From assembly GCA_002835545.1 (NCBI GenBank), contig PIZK01000002.1, forward strand, positions 1-64,000: DNA of 64,000 nt. The letters are read 5' to 3'. The notes under the pieces are model-generated. The model was not told the DNA's origin, did not search any database, and saw nothing but the letters and a program-made list of their open reading frames with translations. Position 1 is the first letter of the stretch; each line of letters starts with the position of its first letter. The position numbers and the translations under genes were made by a program. Source of the DNA: Alteromonadales bacterium alter-6D02 (lineage in GTDB: Bacteria; Pseudomonadota; Gammaproteobacteria; Enterobacterales; Psychrobiaceae). Shown here piece by piece: positions 36,148 to 45,092 of this stretch.

Positions 36148-36681
36148 TTAACTAAAGCTGCCACTAATCGTTTGAGGTGTTTCACTGTCGTGCAGTAACT
36201 TAACGCCATGAATTAAGCGCGACAATTCTGGGCGGCATAATTCATTATTGGTTATGTCCATAATGACAATTTGCCCTTTCTCGTTTAGGACAAATAATGC
36301 TGGTTCTGCAAACGGGTGATTGGTTTCTGAAAAATCACTAGGGACTGAAATAAATAATCCCAACTCGTGCATTTGTTGTAAAGAAAGGCCGTAGGCCAAC
36401 GGGTAGGACACATGCAGTTGCTGCAAATGAGATTGTAGCTGGGGAGCATCATCGGCTGATGCTGCCACTATACTAATGCCACTTTCTGCGAGTGTTAGTT
36501 TGGCATCTTCTAAAGAGTTCAAAAATTGTGTACAGCTTTCGCTGTGCCCTCCTCGGTATATAGCGATTAGTTGCCATGTGGCATCATGGTACGGTCGACT
36601 AATTTCAATTTCAACGCCGCTGATGGTGGGTAATGAGATTCGAGGGAACTGTTCTCCTGCACCTAGTTTGTTGCTACTCAT
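36148..36681 (-). CDS. Peroxiredoxin-like (AhpC/TSA) protein without peroxidatic cysteine
   Basis: The 177-residue protein has the thioredoxin-fold layout of the AhpC/TSA family: an N-terminal FPRISLPTISG strand, an active-site segment near residue 50, the middle ISIVAASADDAPQLQSHL, and the C-terminal PALFVLNEKGQIVIMDI. The usual active site YRG-x-(H/W)-C-P-x-C reads YRGGHSESC, so the peroxidatic Cys is Ser (codon AGC) and the following Pro is Glu, while the second Cys remains. It should not reduce peroxides by the normal mechanism. The frame is otherwise intact. The ATG at 36681 is chosen over a TTG at 36693, which touches the AGGAG. The closest family is the peroxiredoxin-like proteins with YRGxHCPxC. 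Confidence 0.8.
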   Translation of the reverse strand: MSSNKLGAGEQFPRISLPTISGVEIEISRPYHDATWQLIAIYRGGHSESCTQFLNSLEDAKLTLAESGISIVAASADDAPQLQSHLQQLHVSYPLAYGLSLQQMHELGLFISVPSDFSETNHPFAEPALFVLNEKGQIVIMDITNNELCRPELSRLIHGVKLLHDSETPQTISGSFS

Positions 36682-36813
36682 GAGATTGCTCAAGCTCCTT
36701 TTTTATTCTCATTGTTTATTATAGGCAGGAGTTGGAAATTGCGCTGAGAAAAATAACAGCAAAGCCCTATGGCACTGACTTAATGAGGATTAAACCTTGA
36801 GAGAAGTATCCAT

Positions 36814-39225
36814 TTAGAAGATTTCATCAGCTTGGCGATCAAAAGGTTCAATTAATATTACGCTATTATTTTGCGTGATTCGATTAAACTGAGGTAGGTT
36901 AAAACTAATCGCAAGTTTCTCTTGCGTGATATTTTGTTGCTCTTTGGTAAATGTGTAGAAACGATATATTTCTCGAATTAATTGTTCTTCAGTTTGTTGG
37001 TCTTGCCAGTAACTAGAAAGGTGATTGTGCTCATCTAAGATATACACTTGAATCCCGGCTGTTTGCTGTTCTAAAAAGAACTGAACATAGCCGATACTGC
37101 CGTGTTCATAAATAATTCTCGTCAGTTTGTTCGTTGTTTGATGTTGGTGGGGCAGTTGGGTTAACGGTGCTTTGCTTAGTTGTTGGTATAGCTCGACTGC
37201 ACTACTAATTGTTTTGAACTCTACTTTATCTTGTTGAAAAAAAAGACCGTAAAGCTTTCCAGCAACAACTAATGACTTGACTTGAATACCTTGTTTACTC
37301 GATTTTTTGTTAATCGCAATGCACTCTTTGAGTAAAAAGAGTACATGGTCTTTTAATAACACATCATGCTGTGCTGAAAGGCTATGAACACTAAAATCCG
37401 GTGTCGGGTCTGCGGGTCTAATTAAGCTAATTAAATGGCACAGCATCTTTAATATCGCCAGATCACCGTTAAAAGAGATGGCATGATGCTCATTCCATGA
37501 GTTGCGATAAACTAAATCAATACTAGAAACTAGACTGTGTTTTTTGCTTCCAATAGAAAAAATATTACTGATGAGCCAGTCCATGATTTGTGATTGGCCG
37601 TGAAAAGACGTTGTGTTATCGCGGCACATATTCACTAATAGTATGACTTTTTCGACTCGACTTGCTTGGGACAGCGCGCTTTTCGTTGCTTGACTTTTCA
37701 CTGCAAACTCATCGCTTAGAATGTGAATTGCCTGATTCACTTTATGGCTTTCCTGAGCAATATCGATAGGGAGCTTTATTTGAGTTTTACTTGATACAAT
37801 CTGATTAACGGCGGCCCAAGCGAGTAATTTAATGATCTTCTTGTCTTCGTGAATAATAGTATTCTTGCCATAAACCGGAGCTTGGTTTAACAATAGCCAT
37901 TGCCGCTGTTGTTGTTTGTCTAAACCTCTTCTAAAAAATAGCTCATTGGTGCTTGTTCGAGCTTTGTGTTGCTGTGGTAGACGACTGATTTTTGTCGCTG
38001 ACTCTTGGTAAGCAGAATATAGCTTACGGCTAAGTACTGTTAACTCTTGGGGGTAAAGTGCCTCATCAACATGATGGGTTTGCGCCATCTTTTTCATGAA
38101 TTGATAGCTTTTTAATAATGCAGATACTAATGCTTGATGGTGGTGTTGAACATCGACGGGACTCCATCGTTCACAACGATCTAAGTGGCATATCTTTTTG
38201 TGGGTAAACCCCCATTGTTCAGTGAGTCCGGCTAAGATCTTCTGTTGATAATCGTAGTCATCAGCATTATTAATATAACTCAGCCCAGGGGCACACTTTA
38301 AATAAAAGCACTCCCGGGCTAACTCTAACCGCTCAAAGTCTTGCTGCTCTATTAAATATTTACTGACCCGTTGCAGTAATAATAAATAATGATCGGTGAA
38401 TTTCCCCTTTTTAAGCTGTTGCTGAGCCTGTTGGCTTAATAGGGTTGTTTCTGGAAAATCATTAAAATACGACTCTAACAGAATGGCCTTGAGTAATGAC
38501 TTTTCAGGTGAGTCAATGCCTTTATAAAGCTGCCACATCATTGCCCCAAAATACTCCTGGGCAGGAATGGGTTGTGGCTGACCAAAGTCTAGGTAATCAG
38601 TGGCTTGCTGTTGCTCCTTTGTATGCCAAGCAATAGGTTTTCCTGCCAGTGCTATCGCTGAACGATAAAACTCATCGAGTAACAACCAATGTTGCGCACT
38701 GCCACTTGACTCCTTGTCGAAACTTGACTTAATCTCTTGTTTAAACTGGTTGGTTGTTACAATAAATAAATGTAACTCAACACCTAATTGTTCGGCCCAT
38801 TGTTCGATTAAATAGCACTTAGCTGCTATTTTCCTATTAATCTCTTCATTATTGTTGTCATTGATACATAGCCATACATCCCAATCTGAGTTGCAGCTTT
38901 GGCCGATGCTACCAAGGCTCCCTATCGTGTAAAGCCCATCAATTAACGGCTCGGCTTTGACTGAGTGGTATTGAAAATTAAAAAAGCTTTGAGCGAGTTG
39001 CTGGGCTTTTATGCTCGGTGTGTAATGAGATATTTGACATAAGGGTATGTCTGGATCGTAACTAGGCAAACAGGGATCGTTGCAATGGATTAACAGAGGG
39101 AGTAATTCACCCAATTGCTTATTTTGCGATGTTAGTTTATCTAACATTAAGCCGATATGGCGAGAGCGATCTATTGGTGTATCAAGGATACTACTATGTT
39201 GCGCTAGCTCTGTATGGTTCACCAT
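36814..39225 (-). CDS. cyaA: Class I adenylate cyclase
   Basis: The 803-residue protein is an enterobacterial-type (class I) adenylate cyclase, which makes cyclic AMP from ATP. The catalytic nucleotidyltransferase segment IGSLGSIGQSCNSDWDVWLC (residues 101-120) has Ser103, Ser113, Asp114, Asp116 and Trp118, residues known to matter in this class. GSAQHWLLLDEFYRSAIALAGK follows near residue 175. The C-terminal half is the poorly conserved regulatory region. Length is slightly short of the E. coli enzyme (848). AAGGTAG precedes the ATG. In most gammaproteobacteria cyaA is divergent from and adjacent to hemC; here about 5.9 kb of other genes lie between them. Confidence 0.93.
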   Translation of the reverse strand: MVNHTELAQHSSILDTPIDRSRHIGLMLDKLTSQNKQLGELLPLLIHCNDPCLPSYDPDIPLCQISHYTPSIKAQQLAQSFFNFQYHSVKAEPLIDGLYTIGSLGSIGQSCNSDWDVWLCINDNNNEEINRKIAAKCYLIEQWAEQLGVELHLFIVTTNQFKQEIKSSFDKESSGSAQHWLLLDEFYRSAIALAGKPIAWHTKEQQQATDYLDFGQPQPIPAQEYFGAMMWQLYKGIDSPEKSLLKAILLESYFNDFPETTLLSQQAQQQLKKGKFTDHYLLLLQRVSKYLIEQQDFERLELARECFYLKCAPGLSYINNADDYDYQQKILAGLTEQWGFTHKKICHLDRCERWSPVDVQHHHQALVSALLKSYQFMKKMAQTHHVDEALYPQELTVLSRKLYSAYQESATKISRLPQQHKARTSTNELFFRRGLDKQQQRQWLLLNQAPVYGKNTIIHEDKKIIKLLAWAAVNQIVSSKTQIKLPIDIAQESHKVNQAIHILSDEFAVKSQATKSALSQASRVEKVILLVNMCRDNTTSFHGQSQIMDWLISNIFSIGSKKHSLVSSIDLVYRNSWNEHHAISFNGDLAILKMLCHLISLIRPADPTPDFSVHSLSAQHDVLLKDHVLFLLKECIAINKKSSKQGIQVKSLVVAGKLYGLFFQQDKVEFKTISSAVELYQQLSKAPLTQLPHQHQTTNKLTRIIYEHGSIGYVQFFLEQQTAGIQVYILDEHNHLSSYWQDQQTEEQLIREIYRFYTFTKEQQNITQEKLAISFNLPQFNRITQNNSVILIEPFDRQADEIF

Positions 39226-39342
39226 GGCTACCTTAACTCGAAAGGGTACGCCCTATTTTAGCGAATAGTCTCTTTGTTTTACCACTGTTTTTTAGCTTCA
39301 CTCATCACAGGCGTTCGCGCTGTTGTTATTTCGATAACGCTG

Positions 39343-39981
39343 TTATCTAACCGAAGCGAGTTTATTCTTTAGCCCATTGAGTGGGTAGCCTTTCTGATAT
39401 GCCTTTTGGGCGGCTTTTTCTGCAGCGTTGTATTCACCAAGTTCAAAAAGTAATAAACCATAATTGTAATTTAATTCAGCGGCGGTAGGCGTTATTTTGA
39501 GTGCCCTTTGGTACACTTTTTTTGCTTCATTGAGGCGCTTTGTCGCTTGTAGGTGCATACCAAATAGCATGTATGAAACCGCATCTTTGGGCTGGAAGTA
39601 TAATGCGCGTTTGAAATAGCAATCGGCATTATAAAACCCTTTTAAAAGCCCCCTTTGTTCATATTGTGAGACAGCATATAAGGCTTGATGATAGTTAGGA
39701 ATGGCTCGTAAGGTGTAATCTAAATCACTGGAATGTCGTTTGCCTTGTAGCCGCCTGACGTTATCATTGAAGTGGTATTTTAGCACGACACCAAGCTTAC
39801 TTCGATGCTGTGGATTAGTTGAATCAAAAGGGCCATAAGCATTGCTAAGCGGCTGCCCTTGCTTGATCCCACAGTGTTGATTATCCCTAATTGACTGGCC
39901 TTGACTAAAGAGAGGGAGAGCAATTAATGCCATTCCTAGCAAGTATTTAGCGCGATGAGATTTTTTCAAAACTTTATCCAT
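39343..39981 (-). CDS. Exported TPR protein
   Basis: This 212-residue protein has an N-terminal signal peptide or anchor (hydrophobic residues about 14-28, ending FSQGQS). A Cys-containing middle leads to three TPR units between about residues 95 and 205 (AVSYMLFGMHLQATKRLNEA, ELNYNYGLLLFELGEYNAA). It should sit in the periplasm as a protein-binding adaptor. It is divergent from the glycosyltransferase gene by 91 bp and lies between that cluster and cyaA, so it may serve the glycan cassette. I do not recognise a named family. Confidence 0.78.
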   Translation of the reverse strand: MDKVLKKSHRAKYLLGMALIALPLFSQGQSIRDNQHCGIKQGQPLSNAYGPFDSTNPQHRSKLGVVLKYHFNDNVRRLQGKRHSSDLDYTLRAIPNYHQALYAVSQYEQRGLLKGFYNADCYFKRALYFQPKDAVSYMLFGMHLQATKRLNEAKKVYQRALKITPTAAELNYNYGLLLFELGEYNAAEKAAQKAYQKGYPLNGLKNKLASVR

Positions 39982-40072
39982 ATTTTTGAACTATTCTTAA
40001 ACTCAGTATAGACATAATTATAAAAAAGATGTTGAACCTAACTAAGAATTGATTGAGGGGACGTGAACACTC

Positions 40073-41335
40073 ATGGAGGATAAATCCGTTTTGTATGTGG
40101 CTTTTCATTACCCGCCGATTTTAGGCAGTAGTGGTATGTTAAGAAGCTTAGTGTTTACTCGTTATTTGGCACATCAAGGTTGGGATGTAAGGGTATTAAG
40201 TGTCTCGTTAACGGCCTATGAAAAATGGTCGCAGCAGCAAAAAGACCTTGTCCCGAGCCAAGTAAAAGTCATACGCAGCTTTGCTAGAGATGCTGCCAAG
40301 AGTTTTAGCTTTCGAGGGAAGTATCTTTCTTGGCTGGCGTTGCCCGACAACTGGCAAAGCTGGATCATTGGCGGTGTCGTATCAGGTCTTAGAGAAATTC
40401 GTCGTCATAAGCCTAAAGTCATTGTCTCTACTTATCCAATAGCAACAGCTCATATCATCGCTTATATCCTCCATCGCCTTACAAATGTACCTTGGGTCAT
40501 TGATTTGCGTGACCCAATGGCACAAGTTGACTATCCAACCAACCCAATCAAAAAAAGAATCTTTCAGTGGATTGAGAGAGTGGCTGTTAAGCATGGTAGG
40601 TGCTTAGTGGTGACTACGGAAGGAACACGAAAGCTTTATCAGGCACGATTTCCTCAATGTGATGATGATTTTTTTAAAGTGATTAGTAACGGCTACGATG
40701 AGGAAATATTCAGGTCATTGGCTGTGCCCCCAGTGAAAATCAGCAATGGGGGAAATGATGACGCAGCAGATCCGGAACAGCCAATAACGTTGCTACATAG
40801 CGGTGTTATCTACCCAAGTGAGCGGGACCCGACGCATTTGTTTCAAGCAATAGCGACCTTAAAGAAACAGCAAAAAATTGATGCCAGTGAGTTGAGGATT
40901 AAGCTGCGTGCCGCAGGTCACTGTGCAGAGTTTAAACCGCTTATTAAGCAACTTGATATCGAAGATATTATAACGTTTTCCCCTATTGTTCCCTACAAAG
41001 AGGCGCTGGAAGAAATGTTTAGCGTCGATGGTTTATTAGTGCTTCAAGCCGCAAATTGTAATTATCAGATACCCGCTAAAGTGTATGAATACCTGAAAGT
41101 TCAAAAGCCCATTTTAGGGCTAATGCCTCAAGAAGGCGATACTGGACAATTACTTAAAGGGCAAAACTACCCCCGCGTTATCCCCCTTGATGACACCGAG
41201 CTGATCGCACAAGGGTTGATGGCATTTATAAACGATATTAAGACGCAAAACTTCAATATTCCTGCTGCACCTGCACAGCTGTCACGACAATATCAAGCGG
41301 CCAAATTTTGTGAGCTGTTAAAAGAAATAACGTAA
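40073..41335 (+). CDS. GT-B glycosyltransferase (GT4-like)
   Basis: The 420-residue protein has the two-domain GT-B layout. An N-terminal acceptor domain opens with VLYVAFHYPPILGSSGMLRS (the usual FPPxxGGxxR loop). A C-terminal nucleotide-sugar domain has LLHSGVIYPSERDP and the IPAKVYEYLKVQKPILGL block, where GT4 enzymes keep the donor-binding Glu. No membrane span is clear. It probably adds a sugar to a lipid-linked or surface glycan. It is the first gene of a same-strand run with the asparagine-synthetase-like, polysaccharide-deacetylase and DUF2914 genes, a combination typical of exopolysaccharide clusters. Donor and acceptor are unknown. Confidence 0.88.
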   Translation: MEDKSVLYVAFHYPPILGSSGMLRSLVFTRYLAHQGWDVRVLSVSLTAYEKWSQQQKDLVPSQVKVIRSFARDAAKSFSFRGKYLSWLALPDNWQSWIIGGVVSGLREIRRHKPKVIVSTYPIATAHIIAYILHRLTNVPWVIDLRDPMAQVDYPTNPIKKRIFQWIERVAVKHGRCLVVTTEGTRKLYQARFPQCDDDFFKVISNGYDEEIFRSLAVPPVKISNGGNDDAADPEQPITLLHSGVIYPSERDPTHLFQAIATLKKQQKIDASELRIKLRAAGHCAEFKPLIKQLDIEDIITFSPIVPYKEALEEMFSVDGLLVLQAANCNYQIPAKVYEYLKVQKPILGLMPQEGDTGQLLKGQNYPRVIPLDDTELIAQGLMAFINDIKTQNFNIPAAPAQLSRQYQAAKFCELLKEIT

Positions 41336-41395
41336 TTAATATGTTTATGGCAAGGTTGAGTTAGATGAATAAACCAATGATAAAAGGAAGCTAAT

Positions 41396-43138
41396 ATGCC
41401 TTCATCACTACAAAAGATTTCTGAATGTGACCTGATGTTTGCTTGGCAGCGGGATGTCTGCATTAAGTCTGACGAGGTGATTTCTCAGGCAGAAAGCTCG
41501 CAATATCAAGTGATTGTCTGGGGTAACGTCCGACCATATGGAGAAGAGCAATTGGCTAGCAATAAAGGGCGAGGAGCGGTTTGTTTACTTAATGCGCTTA
41601 AGCGCTATGGTCAGGGCTTTTACTCTCGTATTTCAGGCTTCTTTGCAGCGGTGATATATAACAAGGTTAGTCATAATATCGAGTTAATTACCGATCACGT
41701 TGGTTCGATGCCTTTATTTTATCACTTAACTGAGCATGAGCTTACCATTAGTAATAGTTTGAACGTGATGAATACTAGTGAACTGTCGCTTAACCCTCAA
41801 GCAATTTTTAATTATTGTTACTATCACTGTATTGCTGCGCCCACGACTATATATCAAGGGGTTTTTAAGCTCGAAGCGGGGCAGATGATCCGGATTGAAA
41901 CGAATAATAAATTGACTTCAAAAGTGCTATATCAACCGCGCTATCAATATAGTGAAGAAGGAGATGAAGCATTATTTACGACATGTCGCTCGCTTGTTTC
42001 TCAGGCTGTAAAACAGCAGCTTAGTCCACAATGTGGTGCTTTTTTAAGTGGTGGGCTGGATAGCTCAACTGTTGCAGGCATGCTAAAGCAGGTCCAGGGC
42101 ACGGCCAAAACATTCTCGATAGGCTTCGAGCAGAAAGAATATGATGAAAGTGCTTATGCGCAATTGACCGCGGATCATTTTTCAACGCAACACCATCGCT
42201 TAGTGTTACAACCTCAGGCGCTAATTGACAACTTTAAAGCGATTGCTAGTTATTTTGATCAACCCTTTGGTAATTCATCAGCGATGGCTGCATATAGCTG
42301 TGCTACATTTGCAAAGTCACATGGAGTAACACATTTACTTGCTGGTGATGGTGGTGATGAAATATTTGCTGGCAATGAACGTTATGCTCAGCAGCGCATC
42401 TTTGAGCATTTTCATCAGATCCCAAACATTGCTCAGCTTATACTGACAACGGCTTTTAGGCCTAAGGTACTGACGAACATACCGGGGCTTAAAAAAGTGG
42501 CTAGCTACTTAAAGCAAGCCAATGTTCCTTTGCCTGATCGTCTAGACAATTATAACTTTATGAATCAATTTCCACTGCAGGAAATGTTCACACCACAATT
42601 TTTAGCACAAGTGGATATCGCTGAGCCTCAAAAGCAAAGACAAGCTCGCTATAACCAAGCGAAAACTCAAAGCACTCTAGAGAAAATGTTGTTTTTAGAC
42701 TGGCAACACACTTTGGCCGACAATGACTTGGTGAAGGTCAGTAAGATGTGCCAAAAGGCTGGTATTGAAGTGAGCTACCCTTTGTTAGAAAAGGAGCTGG
42801 TGGACTTTAGCTGTTGTATATCACCAGGTAAAAAGTTAGCGGGTAATCAGTTAAGAGATTTTTATAAGCGAGCATTTCGGGGGTTTTTATCCAATGAAAC
42901 TCTGGAAAAAGAGAAACATGGTTTTGGCTTGCCTTTTGGGGTTTGGATGAAAGAAAGTAAGCCGTTGATGAAAATGGCAGAAGATGCTTTATGCCAATTA
43001 AATAAACGCAATATTTTTCAAGCACACTTTTTAAAGCAAGCATTAGGCAAGCATCAACAAGAACATACGAGTTATTATGGCGAATTGATTTGGATTTTAG
43101 TGATTCTAGAGTTATGGCTAGAGAGTAGGGGTTTATAA
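41396..43138 (+). CDS. Asparagine-synthetase-like protein lacking the glutaminase cysteine
   Basis: This 580-residue protein has an N-terminal Ntn-hydrolase-like domain (about 30-190) and a C-terminal ATP-pyrophosphatase domain. The ATP loop is SGGLDSS (residues 218-224), followed by LLAGDGGDEIFAGNERY near residue 315 as in AsnB. Class II amidotransferases need Cys right after the initiator Met. Here the start reads MPSSLQ, and GGAAG five bases upstream supports that start. It should therefore not hydrolyse glutamine normally; it may use ammonia or another amine, or activate a carboxylate as beta-lactam synthetase does. It lies among glycan genes; similar proteins occur in exopolysaccharide (exosortase-type) clusters. 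Confidence 0.87.
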   Translation: MPSSLQKISECDLMFAWQRDVCIKSDEVISQAESSQYQVIVWGNVRPYGEEQLASNKGRGAVCLLNALKRYGQGFYSRISGFFAAVIYNKVSHNIELITDHVGSMPLFYHLTEHELTISNSLNVMNTSELSLNPQAIFNYCYYHCIAAPTTIYQGVFKLEAGQMIRIETNNKLTSKVLYQPRYQYSEEGDEALFTTCRSLVSQAVKQQLSPQCGAFLSGGLDSSTVAGMLKQVQGTAKTFSIGFEQKEYDESAYAQLTADHFSTQHHRLVLQPQALIDNFKAIASYFDQPFGNSSAMAAYSCATFAKSHGVTHLLAGDGGDEIFAGNERYAQQRIFEHFHQIPNIAQLILTTAFRPKVLTNIPGLKKVASYLKQANVPLPDRLDNYNFMNQFPLQEMFTPQFLAQVDIAEPQKQRQARYNQAKTQSTLEKMLFLDWQHTLADNDLVKVSKMCQKAGIEVSYPLLEKELVDFSCCISPGKKLAGNQLRDFYKRAFRGFLSNETLEKEKHGFGLPFGVWMKESKPLMKMAEDALCQLNKRNIFQAHFLKQALGKHQQEHTSYYGELIWILVILELWLESRGL

Positions 43139-43139
43139 G

Positions 43140-44099
43140 GTGGGAGGATTACATCGATTATTTCAAGGTGTCGGTTCACTGTTTTCAAGTAATAGATTAA
43201 GCATCTTAATTTATCATCAAGTGTTAGAGCGTGAGGATCCATTTCGCTCAGATCTTCCGACAGCATTTCTGTTTAAGCAACAAATGGCATTGATAAAACA
43301 ATACTTTACTCCGCTGGGGTTGGATGAAGCACTTGAATTATTGGCGAAAAAAAAGCTGCCAGCCAATAGCATTGTTGTAACGTTTGACGATGGCTATGTA
43401 AATAATCTCCAAATTGCAGCGCCGATTTTAAAGTCGCTAAACATACCTGCTACCGTTTTTGTCGCCACGGCATTTACTGACGGCGAGAATATGTGGAATG
43501 ATAATATTATTGACCTTATCGCATTTGATGGCATTTGTGAGTTTGATTTTTCGTCAATTGGGTTAGGGGTTCACCAGGTCTCAAATCAACAACAGCGTTT
43601 ATCGTTAATTAATAGCACCTTAGAAGCTCTCAAATATGTGCCTTATCAAGAACGCGCTAGTCGAGTTAAAGAAATAATGATGGCACATCAATTTGAAAAC
43701 GCGTCATCGAAAATGATGAACTGGGCGCAGCTTGAGCAGCTAAACGAATATGGCGTCTCGATAGGGGCCCATACTGATGAGCATCCAATCTTAGCGGTAT
43801 TAGAGTCAGAACAGCAGCAACAACAAATAGAGCGCAATATTGAGAAGTTGTCACAGTTGCCATATGTAAGATCCCCATTGCTTTTTGCTTACCCAAATGG
43901 TCGATTCGGTGAAGATTATAATGACCAGACGATGAGTCTATTATCTAAACTGGCCATTCCTTTCGCTGTTACGACTCATGCGGGGGTGTCTTCGCCGACG
44001 ACAGACCCGCTACAATTACCACGATATACGCCGTGGCATAAATCATTATGGAAATTTCACATGCAATTACTACTAAATACATTTAATGTTCACCGCTAA
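43140..44099 (+). CDS. Polysaccharide deacetylase (CE4/NodB)
   Basis: The 319-residue protein carries a NodB-type carbohydrate esterase domain. TFDDGY (residues 81-86) supplies the catalytic Asp and metal-binding Asp; His211 and His215 in HTDEH are the metal-binding histidines. FAYPNGRFGEDY and the final RYTPWH are further CE4 blocks. No signal peptide is seen, although residues 1-15 are mildly hydrophobic. Start is GTG at 43140, one base after the preceding stop, with GGGG upstream, so it is coupled to the asparagine-synthetase-like gene. It should remove acetyl groups from an amino-sugar polymer or its lipid-linked precursor. Confidence 0.88.
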   Translation: MGGLHRLFQGVGSLFSSNRLSILIYHQVLEREDPFRSDLPTAFLFKQQMALIKQYFTPLGLDEALELLAKKKLPANSIVVTFDDGYVNNLQIAAPILKSLNIPATVFVATAFTDGENMWNDNIIDLIAFDGICEFDFSSIGLGVHQVSNQQQRLSLINSTLEALKYVPYQERASRVKEIMMAHQFENASSKMMNWAQLEQLNEYGVSIGAHTDEHPILAVLESEQQQQQIERNIEKLSQLPYVRSPLLFAYPNGRFGEDYNDQTMSLLSKLAIPFAVTTHAGVSSPTTDPLQLPRYTPWHKSLWKFHMQLLLNTFNVHR

Positions 44100-44189
44100 T
44101 TTTTTCACAAGGCTTAGCATTATCGGTTGAGTTGTTTTAAAATCGAGACCAATCAAAGGACTCGAACATATGAATAACAGGTATTTATT

Positions 44190-45002
44190 TTGCAATTAAA
44201 AATAAAGATTGAAGTGAACCCTACTCAAGAGCTGTTACGTTCTGATGTGAAACCGCCCTTTGACGTCATTAAAATTACTAAATTTGTTATTACCGTTCTT
44301 TTGATTATTATCACCATCGGCTATGTGTGCTATCGAGCGCTGATAACACCTGCTGCTCAACCAAAAATTGTTAATCAAGTTATGGCCGATGTATTAGAAC
44401 CATCACAACCTATTGCTGAAAAAATTGAGCCTGAGATATCTCCTAGTGATAAGGCTATTGAGAAAGCTCCACCGCAAACCCTTGAGGGTAAAGTGTTGGA
44501 AGCGCAGGCTCCTGATAGGCTGATTAAAGCGGGTCAACCCGAAGAGCGTTTTTTGACCACACCCCATGAAAGCCCAAAAGCTGCATCATTGTCCACGCAA
44601 AGCTTAGCTACCAATGTGGTTAAGCAAGTTAAAGCTGTGGCTTTGTCAAACCATGCCGATAGAAGTTCTCAGCAAAATTCTCATATTGTCCGAGCGCAAT
44701 TAACATCTGCTATTGTTGCACGAGAGCCGCTTGATAAGTTAAATAGTGCTATTTCTTTAGCTACAACTAATCAGGTTTATTTGTTTAGCGAAGTGAAGTT
44801 GCTTAATGGGCAGGATATATTTCACCGTTGGAGCTTGGAAGGTGAGGTTCTCGCTAATGTTAGGTTAAGCATTGATGGGGATAATTGGCGAACCTACTCA
44901 AGTAAGGCGTTTACCGATGACATGGTTGGCGCTTGGAAAGTCGAAGTAGTGAACCAGCAAAACGAAGTAATTCACTCAGTTAACTTTGATATCGCTCATT
45001 AG
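44190..45002 (+). CDS. DUF2914-domain inner-membrane protein
   Basis: This 270-residue protein has a single membrane span (about residues 29-47), a long Pro/Glu/Lys-rich linker (50-165), and a C-terminal DUF2914 domain (about 175-268). The domain is recognisable by VYLFSEVKLLNGQDIFHRW, VRLSIDGDNWRTYSSK and GAWKVEVVN. The domain probably sits in the periplasm; its function is unknown. The only start consistent with the frame before the membrane span is a TTG at 44190. A nine-codon ATG reading frame (44170-44199) with a better Shine-Dalgarno sequence overlaps it. It is the last gene of the glycan cassette, directly upstream of hemC. Confidence 0.8.
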   Translation: MQLKIKIEVNPTQELLRSDVKPPFDVIKITKFVITVLLIIITIGYVCYRALITPAAQPKIVNQVMADVLEPSQPIAEKIEPEISPSDKAIEKAPPQTLEGKVLEAQAPDRLIKAGQPEERFLTTPHESPKAASLSTQSLATNVVKQVKAVALSNHADRSSQQNSHIVRAQLTSAIVAREPLDKLNSAISLATTNQVYLFSEVKLLNGQDIFHRWSLEGEVLANVRLSIDGDNWRTYSSKAFTDDMVGAWKVEVVNQQNEVIHSVNFDIAH

Positions 45003-45092
45003 TTTATTTATTTTTATCTATCATTGCTAAGACAATGGGCAGTGATAATGTTAGTATTTGTAGTTATAAACCTTAAACGTCTTGGAAAATCT

